NCBI RefSeq assembly: GCF_021033825.1
Contig: NZ_JAIFXZ010000001.1
Span: 310,001 to 374,000 of the forward strand
Length of the DNA: 64,000 nt
Origin: Dietzia aurantiaca
GTDB taxonomy: Bacteria; Actinomycetota; Actinomycetes; Mycobacteriales; Mycobacteriaceae
Direction of reading: 5' to 3'
The position numbers were made by a program, and so were the translations under genes. How positions within the stretch are numbered: the stretch's first letter is position 1; the number at the start of each line of letters is the position of its first letter. Shown here piece by piece: positions 18,800 through 28,135 of the stretch. The notes below the pieces were generated by a model. It had not been told where the DNA came from. It was given only the letters and a program-made list of their open reading frames with translations, and ran no database searches.

Positions 18800-19810
18800 T
18801 CAGCGAGCCCAGTCGGCCAGCCTCTCGACGAGGATGCGGTTGCTCTCCTCGAGCGCAGCGGCGTTGGCCTCGGCCGATCCACCGGACAGCATCCCGTCGG
18901 CATGCGCGCCGGGCACGGAGAACACGTGCCCGGCGTTGTCGTATATGTGCATCTCCGTACTCTCCGGCCGGTCCTCGGCGATCCGCCGGGCAGCCGCGTC
19001 GGCGGGCCACACCCGGTCGTCGCCGCCGGTGAACACCAGCATCTCCCCCGGCAGTCGCGTGAGATCGATGCGGGCATCGGCGGACTGCGGCGCCTCGAGC
19101 GCCCCCTCGAACACCGGCCGCAGGTGGATCGGCGCGCCGAGGAGCGAGGCCAGCGCCAGCCTCAGAACCGGCCCGCGATCGGACGCGTCGGCGTAGGCGA
19201 CGTACGGCACGTCCTGCCCGCCGACCGTCCACGACGACATCACGTTCCGCTGATCCATCCCCTGCATCACGTGGTCCATCGGCGCGAACAGAACCAGATT
19301 GTCGACCCGCGGCTCGTAGGTCGGCAGCAGCGCGGCGAGCTCGGCTCCCTTGGACGTCCCGACGATCGTGACGGGGTCGGCCGATTCGGCGTTGGCCTCG
19401 GCCCAGTCGATTGCCTGCGACGCCGTCTCCACGGGGACCCGGTCCAGCGTCTCCGGCTGGCCGGGCTGCCCGAAGTAGAACAGCGACAGCACCTCGTGCC
19501 CCGCGCGCGCCAGCAGTTCGGCGTGCTCGAAATCGGGCCCGCCCTCGGAGCCGCCCCAGGTCAGCACCACGCCCTCGTGTCGGATCGTCTCGGGTCGCAG
19601 GTGGAAGCCGCGCACCCGCCCGTCGGCGATCGGTGTGACCTCGATGCCCGGCAGCTCCGTGGGGTAGGCCGCCGCGTTCCGGGGTTCGGCGAAGGCGAGT
19701 GCGGGTTCGGGGTAGCGGAAGTGGTTGACGACGCGCGCCGCGACAACCGCGAGGACGATGACAAGGAGGAACACGAACGGCCACCTCAGCACGTTCCAGA
19801 GCTTGCGCAT
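18800..19810 (-). CDS. acyl-CoA thioester hydrolase/BAAT C-terminal-type hydrolase, membrane-anchored
   Basis: A 336-residue alpha/beta hydrolase with an N-terminal signal anchor (residues 9-25, WPFVFLLVIVLAVVAARVV). The nucleophile is in VGTSKGAELA, and the acid and His are in FTGGDDRVWP and NAGHVFSVPG. The C-terminal fold matches the acyl-CoA thioesterase/BAAT family. The ATG at 19810 was chosen because the frame beyond it has no coding character and overlaps the next gene. It is probably exported and tethered outside. Confidence 0.8.
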   Translation of the reverse strand: MRKLWNVLRWPFVFLLVIVLAVVAARVVNHFRYPEPALAFAEPRNAAAYPTELPGIEVTPIADGRVRGFHLRPETIRHEGVVLTWGGSEGGPDFEHAELLARAGHEVLSLFYFGQPGQPETLDRVPVETASQAIDWAEANAESADPVTIVGTSKGAELAALLPTYEPRVDNLVLFAPMDHVMQGMDQRNVMSSWTVGGQDVPYVAYADASDRGPVLRLALASLLGAPIHLRPVFEGALEAPQSADARIDLTRLPGEMLVFTGGDDRVWPADAAARRIAEDRPESTEMHIYDNAGHVFSVPGAHADGMLSGGSAEANAAALEESNRILVERLADWAR

Positions 19811-19875
19811 CGTGCTCCTCCCCGGGGTGGCCGTCTGTCGGCAGCCTATCCAGACGCGGGGCCCTGCCATCGCGA

Positions 19876-20472
19876 TTACGCCGAGCGGACGTACTCCGCG
19901 TAGGTCACCCCGCTCTCGAACTCGCGGCTCATCCGCCGCGCGAGCGGCATCGCCGACGCGCCCGGCTCCGCGGCGGCCGCGCCGATGAGGGGGATGCCGT
20001 CCCCGAGCACGAGCGGGTTGATCTTGAGCCGGAGTTCGTCGATCTCGTCGATCAGCGTCGCCGCGAGTGCGCCGCCGCCGCACAGCCAGATGTCCAACCC
20101 CGACTGCTCCGCCTTGAGCCGGCGGACCACGGCGACCGGGTCCTCCGGCGTGATGGTCAGCCCCTCCTGTGTCGGCAGGTCGTCGGGACGGCTGGTGAAC
20201 ACGTACTGCCGCAGGTGCGGATAGCCGCTGGAAAGCCCCTCGTCCACGGCCACCTGGTGGGTGACCCGTCCCATCAGGACGGTGTCGAACACCCGCGGGG
20301 GCGTCTCGGCCAGGCCGAGTTGCTCGCGGAAGTGCCCGGGGACGGACTCGGGGTAGTTCTCGACGATCCAGGGCCCGTGGTCTCCCTCGAGCGGGAAGAA
20401 GTCGAAGGCGCCGTCGGGGTCGGCGATGTAGCCGTCGAGGGTCACGGCCACGTAGTAGATGAGCTTTCGCAT
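19876..20472 (-). CDS. dihydrofolate-reductase-like (RibD C-terminal domain) protein
   Basis: A 198-residue reductase of the DHFR/RibD-C superfamily. The start MRKLIYYVAVTLDGYIADPDG and the NADPH-binding stretch IWLCGGGALAATL are typical. Such free-standing proteins are annotated as dihydrofolate reductase family, but the substrate is usually unknown. It follows the ABC-F gene by 37 bases on the same strand, so they may share a transcript. Confidence 0.85.
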   Translation of the reverse strand: MRKLIYYVAVTLDGYIADPDGAFDFFPLEGDHGPWIVENYPESVPGHFREQLGLAETPPRVFDTVLMGRVTHQVAVDEGLSSGYPHLRQYVFTSRPDDLPTQEGLTITPEDPVAVVRRLKAEQSGLDIWLCGGGALAATLIDEIDELRLKINPLVLGDGIPLIGAAAAEPGASAMPLARRMSREFESGVTYAEYVRSA

Positions 20473-20509
20473 GATGGTTCCTCTGGTCGGTTCTCGGATT
20501 GGTCGCGGA

Positions 20510-22195
20510 TCAGGCGAGGGTGATCACGTCGTCCACCCCCACGCGGTCACAGAACCCGTCGTCGTGACTGACCAGCAGCAGGGCGCCCCGCCACCGCGCG
20601 AGCGCCTCGGCGAGCACCTCCACTCCTTCGAGGTCGAGGTTGTTGGTCGGCTCGTCGAGGATCAGCAGCTGCGGCACCGGCCGGGCGAACAGCTCCGATG
20701 CCAGTGCCGCGCGCAGCCGCTCGCCGCCGGACAGGTCGCCGAGCCGGCGGAACCCGGCGTCGCCGATGAACAGCATCCGCGCCGCGTGGGCGTGGGTCTC
20801 CTCCGCCGACGCCGAGGGGCGTACCGCGCGGATCGCGTCGACGACCGAGCAGTCAGGATGCTCGACACGCAGGTCCTGGGGCAGGAACGCCCACGGGGTG
20901 GCGATCGCCGGGGTGACGGCGGTGTCGTCGTCGTTCCCACGCACCGCGCTGCGCACCGCGGGGTCACCGGCGGGATCGTCGCGACGGCCCCCGATGAGGC
21001 GGCGCAGCAGCGTCGTCTTGCCGCTCCCGTTCGGGCCGGCGAGCCGCACCCGGGCCGGACCCGCGAGGTGGATACGGCCGGCGACGGGGTCCTCGACGTC
21101 CACCACCACCCGGCCCGCCGGGAGCTGAGGGTCGGGCAGCTCGACGCGCAGCAGCTCCTCGCGGCGGACCGCGGCATCGGCCTCGCGCATCCGCTCCTGA
21201 GCCTGCTCGACGCCGCGCTCGTGGGTGGCCCGGTACTTCGCAGCCGACTCCTGTGCCGCCCGCTTGCGCGCCCCCATGATGATCTTCGGCTCGCGCTTGG
21301 TGGCCTCCATCTTCCTGCCATATCGTTCGCGCCGGGCCAGCGCCACCTGCGCCTCGGCCTTGTCCCGCTTCTCGGACCGCAGGTCATTGCGCGCGCCGGT
21401 CAGTGCCTGCAGCGCCGCCGACTGCTCGGCGTCCACCACCTCGCGGTAGTGCGCGTAGTTCCCGCCGAACACGCGGGCCCGGCCCGAACGGAGTTCCACC
21501 GTGGTGTCGGCGCGGTCGAGGAGTTCGAGATCGTGGCTCACGACCAGCGCGATGCGGTCGCCGCCCGCCACGAATCGCTCCAGCGCGCCGAACAGCCTCC
21601 CGCGCGCCCGCGCATCCAGGTTGTTGGTGGGCTCGTCCAGCAGCAGCACCCGCGGATGCCCGAGGAGCCGACCGGCCACGGCCGCGAGCGTGCGCTCCCC
21701 GCCGGACAGCCGGCCCACGGGTCTGCCCAGATCCGTGGGCAGACCCAACTCGTCGAGCTGCGCGACCGTGCGTTCGGCAATGCTCCAGTCGTCGGCGAGG
21801 CGGGTGAAGTCGTCGTCGTCGCCCTCTCCCGCCTCGATCCGCGCCAGCGCCGCGAGCCGGCCGCCGACCCCCAGCTCATCGGCGAGGGTCCGCTCGGCTG
21901 GGGCGTCGGCCAGCAGCTGCGGCACATACGCGACGTCGGCGGGGTCGGCGGTGGCGGTCGGGTCGGTGGCGGCGCCCGTGGCAGTGGTGGCGGCGCAGGC
22001 CACGCCGTCGACCGCGATCGATCCCCGCGCGGGCGGCAGCACGCCGGCGATCAGCCGGAGGAGGGTGCTCTTGCCGGCGCCGTTGCGGCCGACGAGTGCG
22101 GTGAGTCCGGGCCCGATCGCGAGGTTCAGGCCGGAGAAGAGTGTGGTGTCGTCGGGAAACGCGAAAGCGACGTCCGACAGGACGAGGGAAGACAT
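20510..22195 (-). CDS. ABC-F family ATPase
   Basis: A 561-residue protein with two ABC ATPase domains and no membrane segments. The Walker A motifs are GRNGAGKST and GPNGSGKTT; each domain also has LSGGE and a LLILDEPTNNLD-type Walker B. A charged linker of about 80 residues (RNDLRSEKRDKAEAQ onwards) joins them, as in ribosome-acting ABC-F proteins that protect against antibiotics or rescue stalled translation. Which of these it does is not clear. A 328-base leader region precedes it. Confidence 0.9.
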   Translation of the reverse strand: MSSLVLSDVAFAFPDDTTLFSGLNLAIGPGLTALVGRNGAGKSTLLRLIAGVLPPARGSIAVDGVACAATTATGAATDPTATADPADVAYVPQLLADAPAERTLADELGVGGRLAALARIEAGEGDDDDFTRLADDWSIAERTVAQLDELGLPTDLGRPVGRLSGGERTLAAVAGRLLGHPRVLLLDEPTNNLDARARGRLFGALERFVAGGDRIALVVSHDLELLDRADTTVELRSGRARVFGGNYAHYREVVDAEQSAALQALTGARNDLRSEKRDKAEAQVALARRERYGRKMEATKREPKIIMGARKRAAQESAAKYRATHERGVEQAQERMREADAAVRREELLRVELPDPQLPAGRVVVDVEDPVAGRIHLAGPARVRLAGPNGSGKTTLLRRLIGGRRDDPAGDPAVRSAVRGNDDDTAVTPAIATPWAFLPQDLRVEHPDCSVVDAIRAVRPSASAEETHAHAARMLFIGDAGFRRLGDLSGGERLRAALASELFARPVPQLLILDEPTNNLDLEGVEVLAEALARWRGALLLVSHDDGFCDRVGVDDVITLA

Positions 22196-22404
22196 GTGTG
22201 CTCCAGGGAGGTGGCGGATGGGCCGGGTCTCACCTGTGGTTACGCACTGTCCTGTGTACTCCTCGTTAGCGCTTCTCGGCCCTGCGCCCCTCGTCCGGTG
22301 GGTCTCCCCTGCCCGGACGCCGTGCGCTGCCGACGTGCTGGCAGCACACTACCCCCGCCGCAACGTCCACACAAGACCCGGTAACCCGCCCGACCCCACC
22401 GGTG

Positions 22405-22502
22405 GTTGCAAGACATCACCCCCGAGCTGCAAGACAGAATGTGCGAGAGCCCGGCCGAAAACCTGCGAGATGTCAGGCATCTGGAGGTCGATGTCTTGCA
22501 AC
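22405..22502. repeat. 98-bp element with 13-bp terminal inverted repeats
   Basis: In the 328-base gap between yidC and the ABC-F gene, a perfect 13-bp inverted repeat (gttgcaagacatc at 22405-22417, its complement at 22490-22502) bounds 72 bases. An internal tgcaagaca copy lies at 22428-22436, and a 5-bp hairpin (agatg/catct) lies inside. It could be a terminator, a regulatory site or a miniature mobile element. No clear target-site duplication is visible. The rest of the gap holds only the ABC-F leader. Confidence 0.6.
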
Positions 22503-22523
22503 TGGGCTGCGGCGGGGCGGGGC

Positions 22524-23708
22524 CTACATGAACGCGCTGGGCGGCAGCCCTTCGCGGCTGGTCATGGGCAGTTCCTTCTCGAGCCGCTCCATGAAGAAGT
22601 GCGACTGCACGGCCGTCCAGACGTTGTTGGTGAGCCAGTACAGGCCGATCGCGATGGGGAAGTTGAAGAAGTACGCGCCCACGATCGGGAAGAACGGGAA
22701 CAGGTACATCATGATCTTCATCGATTTGTTCATCGACTCGGTCATGGATTCGGCGATGGTCTGGAAATCCTGCGGCTTGTCGGCACCGGCGCCAGCGGCA
22801 CCGGAACCTGCAGCGCCCGAACCCGCAGCGCCAGCCCTGGCGGGCGTGCCCGGGGTGCCGTCCGCACGATCGGCCGAACGCTCGTCCGCGTCCCCTTCGA
22901 CGCCGCCTTCAACGCTGCCCTCGACGATCCCGTCGACGTGGTCCCCGGTGCCGGCGTCCGCGCGTTCGACCTTCTCGCCGTCGATCTCGATGACCTCACC
23001 GTCGACGAACGGGCCACCCGCGCGGTCCTCGGCCTCCACCTGCGCGACCGCCGCCTTCTCGGCCTCCTTGGCCGCCTTCTGCCGGCGGAAGGAGTTCCAC
23101 ATGTTGATGAACGTCGCGATACCGGCGAGCACGAACAGCGGCACGGCCAGCACGAGGATGTCCTCGCGCACGAGCCCCGGGTGCAGCGAATCCATGACCT
23201 CCTGCGGCATCCGGATGTAGGACGCCAGCGGAACACCGAAGATCTCGGCGTTGAGGAACGACGACACCTGGTCGGGGCCGAACGCCCCGTTCGTCATGGT
23301 CTGCGCCTCCTCGATGGAGACGTCCCGCGGCGAGAAGTTCAGCAGCACGTGGTACAGGCCGAGGAACACCGGGATCTGCACGAAGAGCGGCAGGCAGCCG
23401 GCCGCCGGATTGACGCCGGCGTCGGAGTACATGGCCTGCATCTCCTTGGCCTGCTCCTGCCGGTCCTCGGGAGACTTGCGGTCCTTGTACTTGAGCTGCA
23501 TCTCCTTCATCTTGGGGCCGAGCTGCGCCATCTTGCGCATGGAGTACTGCTGCCGCCACATCGACCGCATGAGCAGCAGCCGCACGGTCACCACCAGCAG
23601 GATCACCGAGCCGACCCACGCGAGCCCGGAGTTCGGATCCACGACGAAACTCAGCACCCAGTGCCAGAACTTCATGACGAGCGACACCGGGTACGCGAAC
23701 AGGTCCAC
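22524..23708 (-). CDS. yidC: YidC/Oxa1-family membrane insertase
   Basis: A 394-residue insertase. Transmembrane segment 1 lies at the N-terminus, SVILLVVTVRLLLMRSMWRQQ carries the conserved groove Arg, and a charged coiled cytoplasmic loop follows (residues ~65-95). The C-terminal segments end near MERLEKELP. A ~130-residue acidic, Ala-rich insert lies between the last segments. Unusually, no rnpA, rpmH or jag gene is nearby, so this may be a second YidC. It precedes the ABC-F gene on the same strand. Confidence 0.85.
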   Translation of the reverse strand: MDLFAYPVSLVMKFWHWVLSFVVDPNSGLAWVGSVILLVVTVRLLLMRSMWRQQYSMRKMAQLGPKMKEMQLKYKDRKSPEDRQEQAKEMQAMYSDAGVNPAAGCLPLFVQIPVFLGLYHVLLNFSPRDVSIEEAQTMTNGAFGPDQVSSFLNAEIFGVPLASYIRMPQEVMDSLHPGLVREDILVLAVPLFVLAGIATFINMWNSFRRQKAAKEAEKAAVAQVEAEDRAGGPFVDGEVIEIDGEKVERADAGTGDHVDGIVEGSVEGGVEGDADERSADRADGTPGTPARAGAAGSGAAGSGAAGAGADKPQDFQTIAESMTESMNKSMKIMMYLFPFFPIVGAYFFNFPIAIGLYWLTNNVWTAVQSHFFMERLEKELPMTSREGLPPSAFM

Positions 23709-23857
23709 GGGCGAATCTCCATAAGACGGGCGGCGCCGCGAAGGCGGGCGCGCGGGGCGGGTCAGACCGAGAGGTCACCGTCCAGCGTGCCAGGCGCGTA
23801 CTACTTCGGGGGCGCGGGGGTCACGGCGGCACTCCCGCGATCCGCCCCCTACCCGGG

Positions 23858-24991
23858 TCAGATGCTGCAGCCCACCCAGACGGGCTCGGGATGCAGCTCC
23901 ACGCCGAACGCCTCCCGGACGCCGTCGCGCACCTCGCGCGCCAGTGCGATCACGTCGTCGGCCGTGGCCGCCCCCCGGTTGGTCAGCGCGAGGGTGTGCT
24001 TGGTGGAGAGCCGAGCCGGGGACGACGACGAGGGATAGCCCTTGCCGAAACCGGCCCGCTCGATCAGCCAGCCCGCCGAGAGCTTGGTCCCCCCTGTCGC
24101 CGCGAACGCGGGCATCTGCCCGGCCGGCCCGTCCCCGAGCCTGCCCGCCACCCGGGATCGCACCGCGGGAAGATCCTCATCCCGTACCACCGGGTTGGTG
24201 AAGAAGGAGCCGGCGGACCAGGTGTCCTCGTCGTCGTCGTCGAGCACCATCCCCTTGCCACGCCGCAGTTCCAGCACGGTGCGCCGCACCAGGGCGGGGT
24301 CGGTCCGTTCCCCCGGCGCCACGCCGAGGCGGCCGGCGAGTTCGGCGTAGCGGATCGGCTCGCTGCGTCCGGCGCGGTCGAGGCGGAACTCGACCTCCAG
24401 CACCACAGCGCGATCCGAATTCTTGAGCACCGACGTCCGGTAGGCCAGGCCCAGCGCGTCGGGCGTGACCCACTCGTCGACCCCGGTCACGCGGTCGTAC
24501 CAGCGGACCCGGTGCAGGACCTGTGCCACCTCGACCCCGTACGCACCGACGTTCTGCACCGGCGTGGCCCCCACCGAGCCCGGGATACCGGACAGGCACT
24601 CGAGGCCGCCGTACCCGCGCCCGACCGTGTCGGCGACGAGCTCGTCCCAGGTCAGGCCCGCGCCCGCGCGCACGATCAGCTCGTCGGCCTCGTCCAGGTA
24701 CTCGACCTCGCGGTTGCGCACGGCCACCACGACCAGATCGAGGTCGCCGCCCGCCACCACGAGGTTCGAGCCGCCGCCCAGCACGAGCACCGGCCGGTCG
24801 GCCGCGTCCAGGGCACGCACCGACTCGACCACCCCCTCGGCCGTGGAGCACTCGAGCAGCGCCCGGGGGCGGCCTCCGATGCGCAGGGTGGTCAGTTCGG
24901 CCAGGGACGTCCGGGGCGCGGCGGCGACGCCGTCGACGTCGCACAGCGCGCGGACGACCGGGTCGGAGGAGTCGGCGGGGGGCAGGATCAC
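23858..24991 (-). CDS. murB: UDP-N-acetylenolpyruvoylglucosamine reductase
   Basis: A flavoenzyme that makes UDP-MurNAc, the second committed step of peptidoglycan synthesis. The FAD-binding [36 protein letters not shown] and the catalytic Ser in [11 protein letters not shown] are present, and it ends EPVWVGC. Length 377 residues is normal for actinobacteria. It is Rv0482 in the conserved order and is divergent from the DUF2505 gene, 39 bases apart. Confidence 0.95.
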   Translation of the reverse strand: MILPPADSSDPVVRALCDVDGVAAAPRTSLAELTTLRIGGRPRALLECSTAEGVVESVRALDAADRPVLVLGGGSNLVVAGGDLDLVVVAVRNREVEYLDEADELIVRAGAGLTWDELVADTVGRGYGGLECLSGIPGSVGATPVQNVGAYGVEVAQVLHRVRWYDRVTGVDEWVTPDALGLAYRTSVLKNSDRAVVLEVEFRLDRAGRSEPIRYAELAGRLGVAPGERTDPALVRRTVLELRRGKGMVLDDDDEDTWSAGSFFTNPVVRDEDLPAVRSRVAGRLGDGPAGQMPAFAATGGTKLSAGWLIERAGFGKGYPSSSSPARLSTKHTLALTNRGAATADDVIALAREVRDGVREAFGVELHPEPVWVGCSI

Positions 24992-25030
24992 ACGCCCGAG
25001 GGTAGTCGCCTGCTTGTAGTGTCTGACCCC

Positions 25031-25531
25031 ATGGCGACCCGCTTCTCACACTCCGTCCAGCTCGGCGGCCCCCTCGAGGCCGTCCACGCCTCCTATGCGG
25101 ACGAGGCCTACTGGGCCGACCGGCTCCGCGCCGTGGGCACGGCCGGGGACACTCTCGACGACCTGGCGGTGAGCGGCGACACGATCACCGTCACCGTCAC
25201 GCAGCACATCCCCGATTCGGACATCCCGGACCTGGCCCGCAAGGTGCTGCCGGGTGAGCTCAGCCTGGTGCGCACCACGCAGTTCAGTGGGTTCGACGGT
25301 GCACGCCTGGTCGGTACGTCGCGCGCCGAGGCCGCCGGCGGGCTCGGTGTGATCACCGGCAGCGGCGAGACCGTGGCCGAGGGGGACGCCGCGCTCGAAT
25401 CACTGTCCGGCCAGGTCAAGGTGACCGTTCCGCTGCTGGGCGGCAAGCTGGAGAAGCTGGTCGTGCAGCATCTCGACAGGCTCTTCGCGGAGGAGTACGC
25501 GCACCTGAACGGCTGGCTCGCAGCCCGCTGA
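25031..25531 (+). CDS. DUF2505 family protein (Rv0481c-like)
   Basis: A 166-residue protein resembling a START/SRPBCC-fold family (DUF2505) found in mycolic-acid bacteria; function unknown. The N-terminus [18 protein letters not shown] and the C-terminal [24 protein letters not shown] are typical. The ATG at 25031 matches the start of homologues; the long upstream frame is antisense to murB. It is the first of four closely spaced plus-strand genes, probably an operon. Confidence 0.8.
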   Translation: MATRFSHSVQLGGPLEAVHASYADEAYWADRLRAVGTAGDTLDDLAVSGDTITVTVTQHIPDSDIPDLARKVLPGELSLVRTTQFSGFDGARLVGTSRAEAAGGLGVITGSGETVAEGDAALESLSGQVKVTVPLLGGKLEKLVVQHLDRLFAEEYAHLNGWLAAR

Positions 25532-25601
25532 GCCGGATCCTGTACGCCCGCTGAAGAGGCGCTGATGCGCCTCACCAGGCAGATCGGAGACAATCGGTCC
25601 A

Positions 25602-26423
25602 ATGCAGCCGCCGAACGACACCCAGCGACTCCCCGCCCACGACCGGCCCGGCGTCCAGCACGCCGACACGCAGCAGTTCCCCGCCGCCTCCTCCTCCAGC
25701 GGCGGCGGCCGGCGGCGCGGACCGATCATCGCCCTGATCGCCGGAATCGCGGTGGTCCTGGTCGTGGTGGGGCTCGTCGGCCTCGAGCTGGGCCTGCGTA
25801 ACTCCATCAAGCAGCAGATGTCCGAGGAGGTCACCACCGCCCTCGGCTCTCCGGCCGAGGTCGAGCTGGGTGCCCGTCCGGTGCTGCTGTCCTATGTCAG
25901 CGGGACCCTCGGCTCGGTTCGCATCACCACCGACGGCTCCCCGGCCGCGGGCGCGGCGGGCCCCGCCCCCGCGATCGACATCCGGGCCGAGGGGGTCAGC
26001 TCCGAGGGCGACGTCACCCACGTCGACTCCCTGACCGGCACCGCGTTCGTCTCTGACGAGGCCATGACCGCGGCCGCAGCCGACGGGCAGGGCACCGGTG
26101 ACTCCCTGCTCGGCGGGCTGATCCAGGTCCAGGACGTCACCTCCGACCCGGCCGCCGGCGCGCTCCGCGTGTCGATCAGCGGTCTGGCCGAGGCGGTGGT
26201 GACCCCTCGCCTGACCGGCGGCAACCTCGAGCTGGCGCCCGAGCAGGCGTCGATCTTCGGCTTCACCCTGCCCGCCGAACTGCTGGGCGGGACCATCTCG
26301 ATGATGGACTCGGCCCTCGCCGATCTCCCCGAGGGTGTGGAGCTGACGGGCGTCCACGTGGTCGACGGCGGGATGACCGTCGATCTCGCCGGCACCGACG
26401 TGACGCTCGAGTCGACTCCCTGA
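25602..26423 (+). CDS. DUF2993 (LmeA-like) lipid-binding membrane protein
   Basis: A 273-residue protein with a Pro/Gln-rich N-terminal tail, one transmembrane helix (residues ~40-63) and an extracytoplasmic DUF2993 domain. The family includes LmeA, which binds phosphoinositides and supports lipomannan elongation in mycobacteria. The position matches Rv0479c in the conserved order. It is 71 bases after the DUF2505 gene. Confidence 0.75.
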   Translation: MQPPNDTQRLPAHDRPGVQHADTQQFPAASSSSGGGRRRGPIIALIAGIAVVLVVVGLVGLELGLRNSIKQQMSEEVTTALGSPAEVELGARPVLLSYVSGTLGSVRITTDGSPAAGAAGPAPAIDIRAEGVSSEGDVTHVDSLTGTAFVSDEAMTAAAADGQGTGDSLLGGLIQVQDVTSDPAAGALRVSISGLAEAVVTPRLTGGNLELAPEQASIFGFTLPAELLGGTISMMDSALADLPEGVELTGVHVVDGGMTVDLAGTDVTLESTP

Positions 26424-26463
26424 CCCGGCTCGGCGCTCCCGCCCGGCCCGGCACACTGGGGGC

Positions 26464-26970
26464 ATGCGCCTGCTCATCACCGCCGACACGCACGTGCCCA
26501 CCAGGGCCCGCGATCTCCCGGTGCGCGTGTGGGACGAGGTGGAGCGTGCGGACGTGGTGATCCACGCCGGCGACTGGATGGACCCGGGACTGCTCGACGC
26601 CCTGGAGCAACGGGCACCGCGGCTCATCGCGTGCTGGGGCAACAACGACGGCCCCGAGCTGCGCGAGCGACTACCCGAGGTGGCGCGCGCGACCCTCGAC
26701 GGCGTGCGGTTGGCGGTGGTGCACGAGACCGGCGCGTCGGCGGGGCGGGAAAAGCGCACGGCCGCCGCTTTCCCGGACACCGACGTCCTGGTGTTCGGCC
26801 ACTCGCACATCCCCTGGGACACCACCGCGACGAGGGCGTTCGGGGGGAGCGACCTGCGCTTGCTCAACCCGGGTTCGCCCACCGACCGGCGGCGTCAGCC
26901 GCGCTGCACATACATGACCGCCGTCATCTCCGGCGGGCAACTCGGCGAGGTCGAGTTGCACCGGTTGTGA
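26464..26970 (+). CDS. YfcE/MJ0936-type metallophosphoesterase
   Basis: A 168-residue calcineurin-like phosphodiesterase. All metal-binding motifs are present: ITADTHVP, HAGDWMD, GNNDGPE, VVHETG and the C-terminal FGHSHIP. Family members hydrolyse phosphodiesters in vitro; the substrate here is unknown. It is 41 bases downstream of the DUF2993 gene and probably in the same operon. Confidence 0.9.
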   Translation: MRLLITADTHVPTRARDLPVRVWDEVERADVVIHAGDWMDPGLLDALEQRAPRLIACWGNNDGPELRERLPEVARATLDGVRLAVVHETGASAGREKRTAAAFPDTDVLVFGHSHIPWDTTATRAFGGSDLRLLNPGSPTDRRRQPRCTYMTAVISGGQLGEVELHRL

Positions 26971-27028
26971 ATCCGCCCGGCCCGCCAGTGCCAGGCGTGC
27001 GGCCACGGGTTCTGCCACCCTGGGACGT

Positions 27029-27979
27029 ATGACTGATCAAACCTCCATGCGTGCCGTGCAGCAGAAGTCCCTCGGGGAGCCGGACGTCCTCGCCGTCGTC
27101 GACCTCCCCCGGCCCACGCCACGCACCAACGAGGTACTCGTGCGCGTCGCCGCCGCGAGCGTCAACCCCACGGACTGGAAGCACCGCCGAAACGGCGGGT
27201 TCCTCGGTGAGCCCCCGTTCGTGCTGGGTTGGGACCTGTCCGGGGTCGTGGAGGAGGTGGGCATCGGGGTTTCCCGCTTCGCGCCGGGCGACAGGGTGTT
27301 CGGGATGCTCTCCTACCCGTTCGGGCACGGCGCCCACGCGGAATACGTGACGGCGCCCGCCGCCTGGTTCGCTCCCACGCCGGAGTCGCTCGATCACGTG
27401 CAGGCAGCCGCGCTCCCGCTGGTCTCGCTCACCGCGTGGCAGGCACTGGTCGAGAACGCGCGGATCCAGCCCGGCCAACGCGTGCTGGTCCATGCCGCGG
27501 CCGGCGGGGTCGGGCACGTGGCGGTGCAGATAGCCAAGGCCCGCGGCGCCTACGTGATCGGCACCGCCAGCGCCGCCAAGCATGATTTCCTGCGTGACCT
27601 CGGGGCGGACGAGGTGATCGACTACCGCGAGACGGCCTTCGCCGAGGCGGTCTCCGACGTGGACGCGGTGCTCGACACGATCGGTGGCGAGACCTCACTG
27701 GCGTCGCTGCGCACGCTGCGGCCGGGCGGGATCGTGGTCTCCATTCTGCCGGTGGGGTCGGACGATCTGTTCCGTGAGGCGGAGCAGCTGGGCGTGCGCG
27801 CGGTCCGCATGCTCGTCGACTCGTCCCGCCACGACCTGGTGTCGATCACCGAACTGGTCGAGCAGGGCACACTCCGGGCGACGATCGCGGAGGTGTTCCC
27901 GCTCGAGCAGGCCGCGGAAGCGCATCGGCGGGGCGAGACCAATCGCACCACGGGCAAGCTCGTCCTGACCATGGACTGA
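27029..27979 (+). CDS. NADP-dependent quinone oxidoreductase (MDR superfamily)
   Basis: A 316-residue zinc-independent medium-chain reductase. The N-terminal GroES-like domain has VNPTDWKHR and LGWDLSGVVEEVG. The cofactor domain has the motif VHAAAGGVGHVAVQIAKARGA. Catalytic zinc ligands are missing, as expected for quinone-oxidoreductase-type members. Substrate unknown. The first Met (27029) is used; a second in-frame ATG seven codons on is possible. Confidence 0.9.
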   Translation: MTDQTSMRAVQQKSLGEPDVLAVVDLPRPTPRTNEVLVRVAAASVNPTDWKHRRNGGFLGEPPFVLGWDLSGVVEEVGIGVSRFAPGDRVFGMLSYPFGHGAHAEYVTAPAAWFAPTPESLDHVQAAALPLVSLTAWQALVENARIQPGQRVLVHAAAGGVGHVAVQIAKARGAYVIGTASAAKHDFLRDLGADEVIDYRETAFAEAVSDVDAVLDTIGGETSLASLRTLRPGGIVVSILPVGSDDLFREAEQLGVRAVRMLVDSSRHDLVSITELVEQGTLRATIAEVFPLEQAAEAHRRGETNRTTGKLVLTMD

Positions 27980-28135
27980 CTCCCTCGGATTTGCTCGCCG
28001 GGCGGGATCGTCCTGACCTGCGGCGAGTAACACCCGCCGGCCGAGTGCCGATATCGGCAGTGTACGAAGCATTGTGAACCAGAGCACTCCCGGCGACGAG
28101 GCGGCTCTGGCCCACCGAGACCGAGGAGCCACCCG

